NCBI GenBank assembly: GCA_027311485.1
Contig: DAICYU010000291.1
Location: 1 to 5,740, forward strand
DNA: 5,740 bases
Direction: 5' to 3'
Origin: Acetobacteraceae bacterium
GTDB lineage: Bacteria; Pseudomonadota; Alphaproteobacteria; Acetobacterales; Acetobacteraceae
Within the stretch, counting starts at the first letter, position 1, and each line of letters opens with the position of its first letter. Positions 5,436 to 5,740 of this stretch are shown here, piece after piece. The notes under the pieces are model-generated. The model was not told where the DNA came from and did not search any database. It worked only from the letters and a program-made list of their open reading frames with translations. The position numbers were made by a program, and so were the translations under genes.

Positions 5436-5740
5436 TCACACCCAGGGCGCGGGCCGCTTTCAGCACATCTTCGGCGTGACCGGTCACGCTGACCTTGCGC
5501 CAGGACTTCGCGATCTTCCCGGATGCGTCGATCAGGAACGTGGTCCGCTCCATGCCCATGTACTTCTTGCCGTACATCGATTTCTCGACCCACGTGCCGT
5601 ACCGTTCGGCGACCGCATGATCCTCATCCGATGCGAGCGGAAAGGTCAGGTTGTACTTGGCGGCGAATTTCTCGATCGGCTTCATCTTGTCGGGTGACAC
5701 GCCGATCACGTCCATGCCGATTTCCGAAAAGGCCGGCATT
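5431..5740 (-). CDS. bcp: Bcp/PrxQ-type thioredoxin-dependent peroxiredoxin, C-terminal part (partial)
   Basis: This is the last 103 or so codons of a thiol peroxidase that reduces hydrogen peroxide and organic hydroperoxides, using thioredoxin as reductant, in the cytoplasm. Recognised segments are DVIGVSPD, KFAAKYNLTFPLASDEDHAVAE (residues 25-46 counted from the Met at 5739), YGTWVEKSMYGKKYMGMERTTFLID with its R-x-x-F-L-I-D strand, GKI, and the C-terminal helix. The order and spacing match the C-terminal two thirds of Bcp. The catalytic TPGCT cysteine region lies beyond the right edge of the window. The Met at 5737-5739 is therefore an internal residue, not the start, and the frame continues off the edge. 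The stop is TGA (5433-5431). It converges on hisD with 96 bases between the two stop codons. Confidence 0.9.
   Translation of the reverse strand, partial: MPAFSEIGMDVIGVSPDKMKPIEKFAAKYNLTFPLASDEDHAVAERYGTWVEKSMYGKKYMGMERTTFLIDASGKIAKSWRKVSVTGHAEDVLKAARALGVT

Overview
This is a GC-rich chromosomal segment with six protein genes and no RNA gene, CRISPR array, insertion sequence or phage gene that I can see. The host is probably an alphaproteobacterium, possibly of the Acetobacteraceae/Rhodospirillales. I infer this from the base composition, the short-form HisG directly followed by HisD, and the general look of the proteins; there is no 16S or other decisive marker.

Layout from left to right. 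(1) Bases 1-212 are an AT-rich leader: 34 of the first 120 bases are G or C, sharply unlike the rest. It holds candidate promoter elements and a short TCGTTA repeat. (2) Bases 213-722 (+) encode a small protein made of three exact 42-residue tetratricopeptide repeats. (3) Bases 3046 down to 729 (-) form a compact two-gene operon: a probable glycosyltransferase followed, after 2 bases, by UDP-galactopyranose mutase (glf). It runs tail to tail into the TPR gene with a 6-base gap. (4) Bases 3245-5334 (+) carry hisG and hisD, the first and last enzymes of histidine biosynthesis, divergent from the glycosyltransferase operon. (5) Bases 5335-5430 are a short convergent spacer with a strong inverted repeat and a 17-bp tandem repeat. 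(6) Bases 5431-5740 (-) are the C-terminal part of a Bcp/PrxQ-type peroxiredoxin that runs off the right edge.

How the genes work together: glf makes UDP-galactofuranose, and the adjacent glycosyltransferase is a natural candidate to use it, or to act in the same surface glycan; this pairing is inferred from context. HisG and HisD act at the two ends of histidine synthesis, and the short HisG implies a HisZ subunit encoded elsewhere. The TPR protein has no assignable function.

I did not find a clear new biological system. The items most worth a second look are the leaderless-looking hisD start preceded by two tiny ATGA-linked reading frames, the 17-bp repeat and hairpin that join the hisD and bcp stop codons, the AT-rich repeat-bearing leader of the TPR gene, and the glycosyltransferase-glf pair with its unusual Cys-rich motif.
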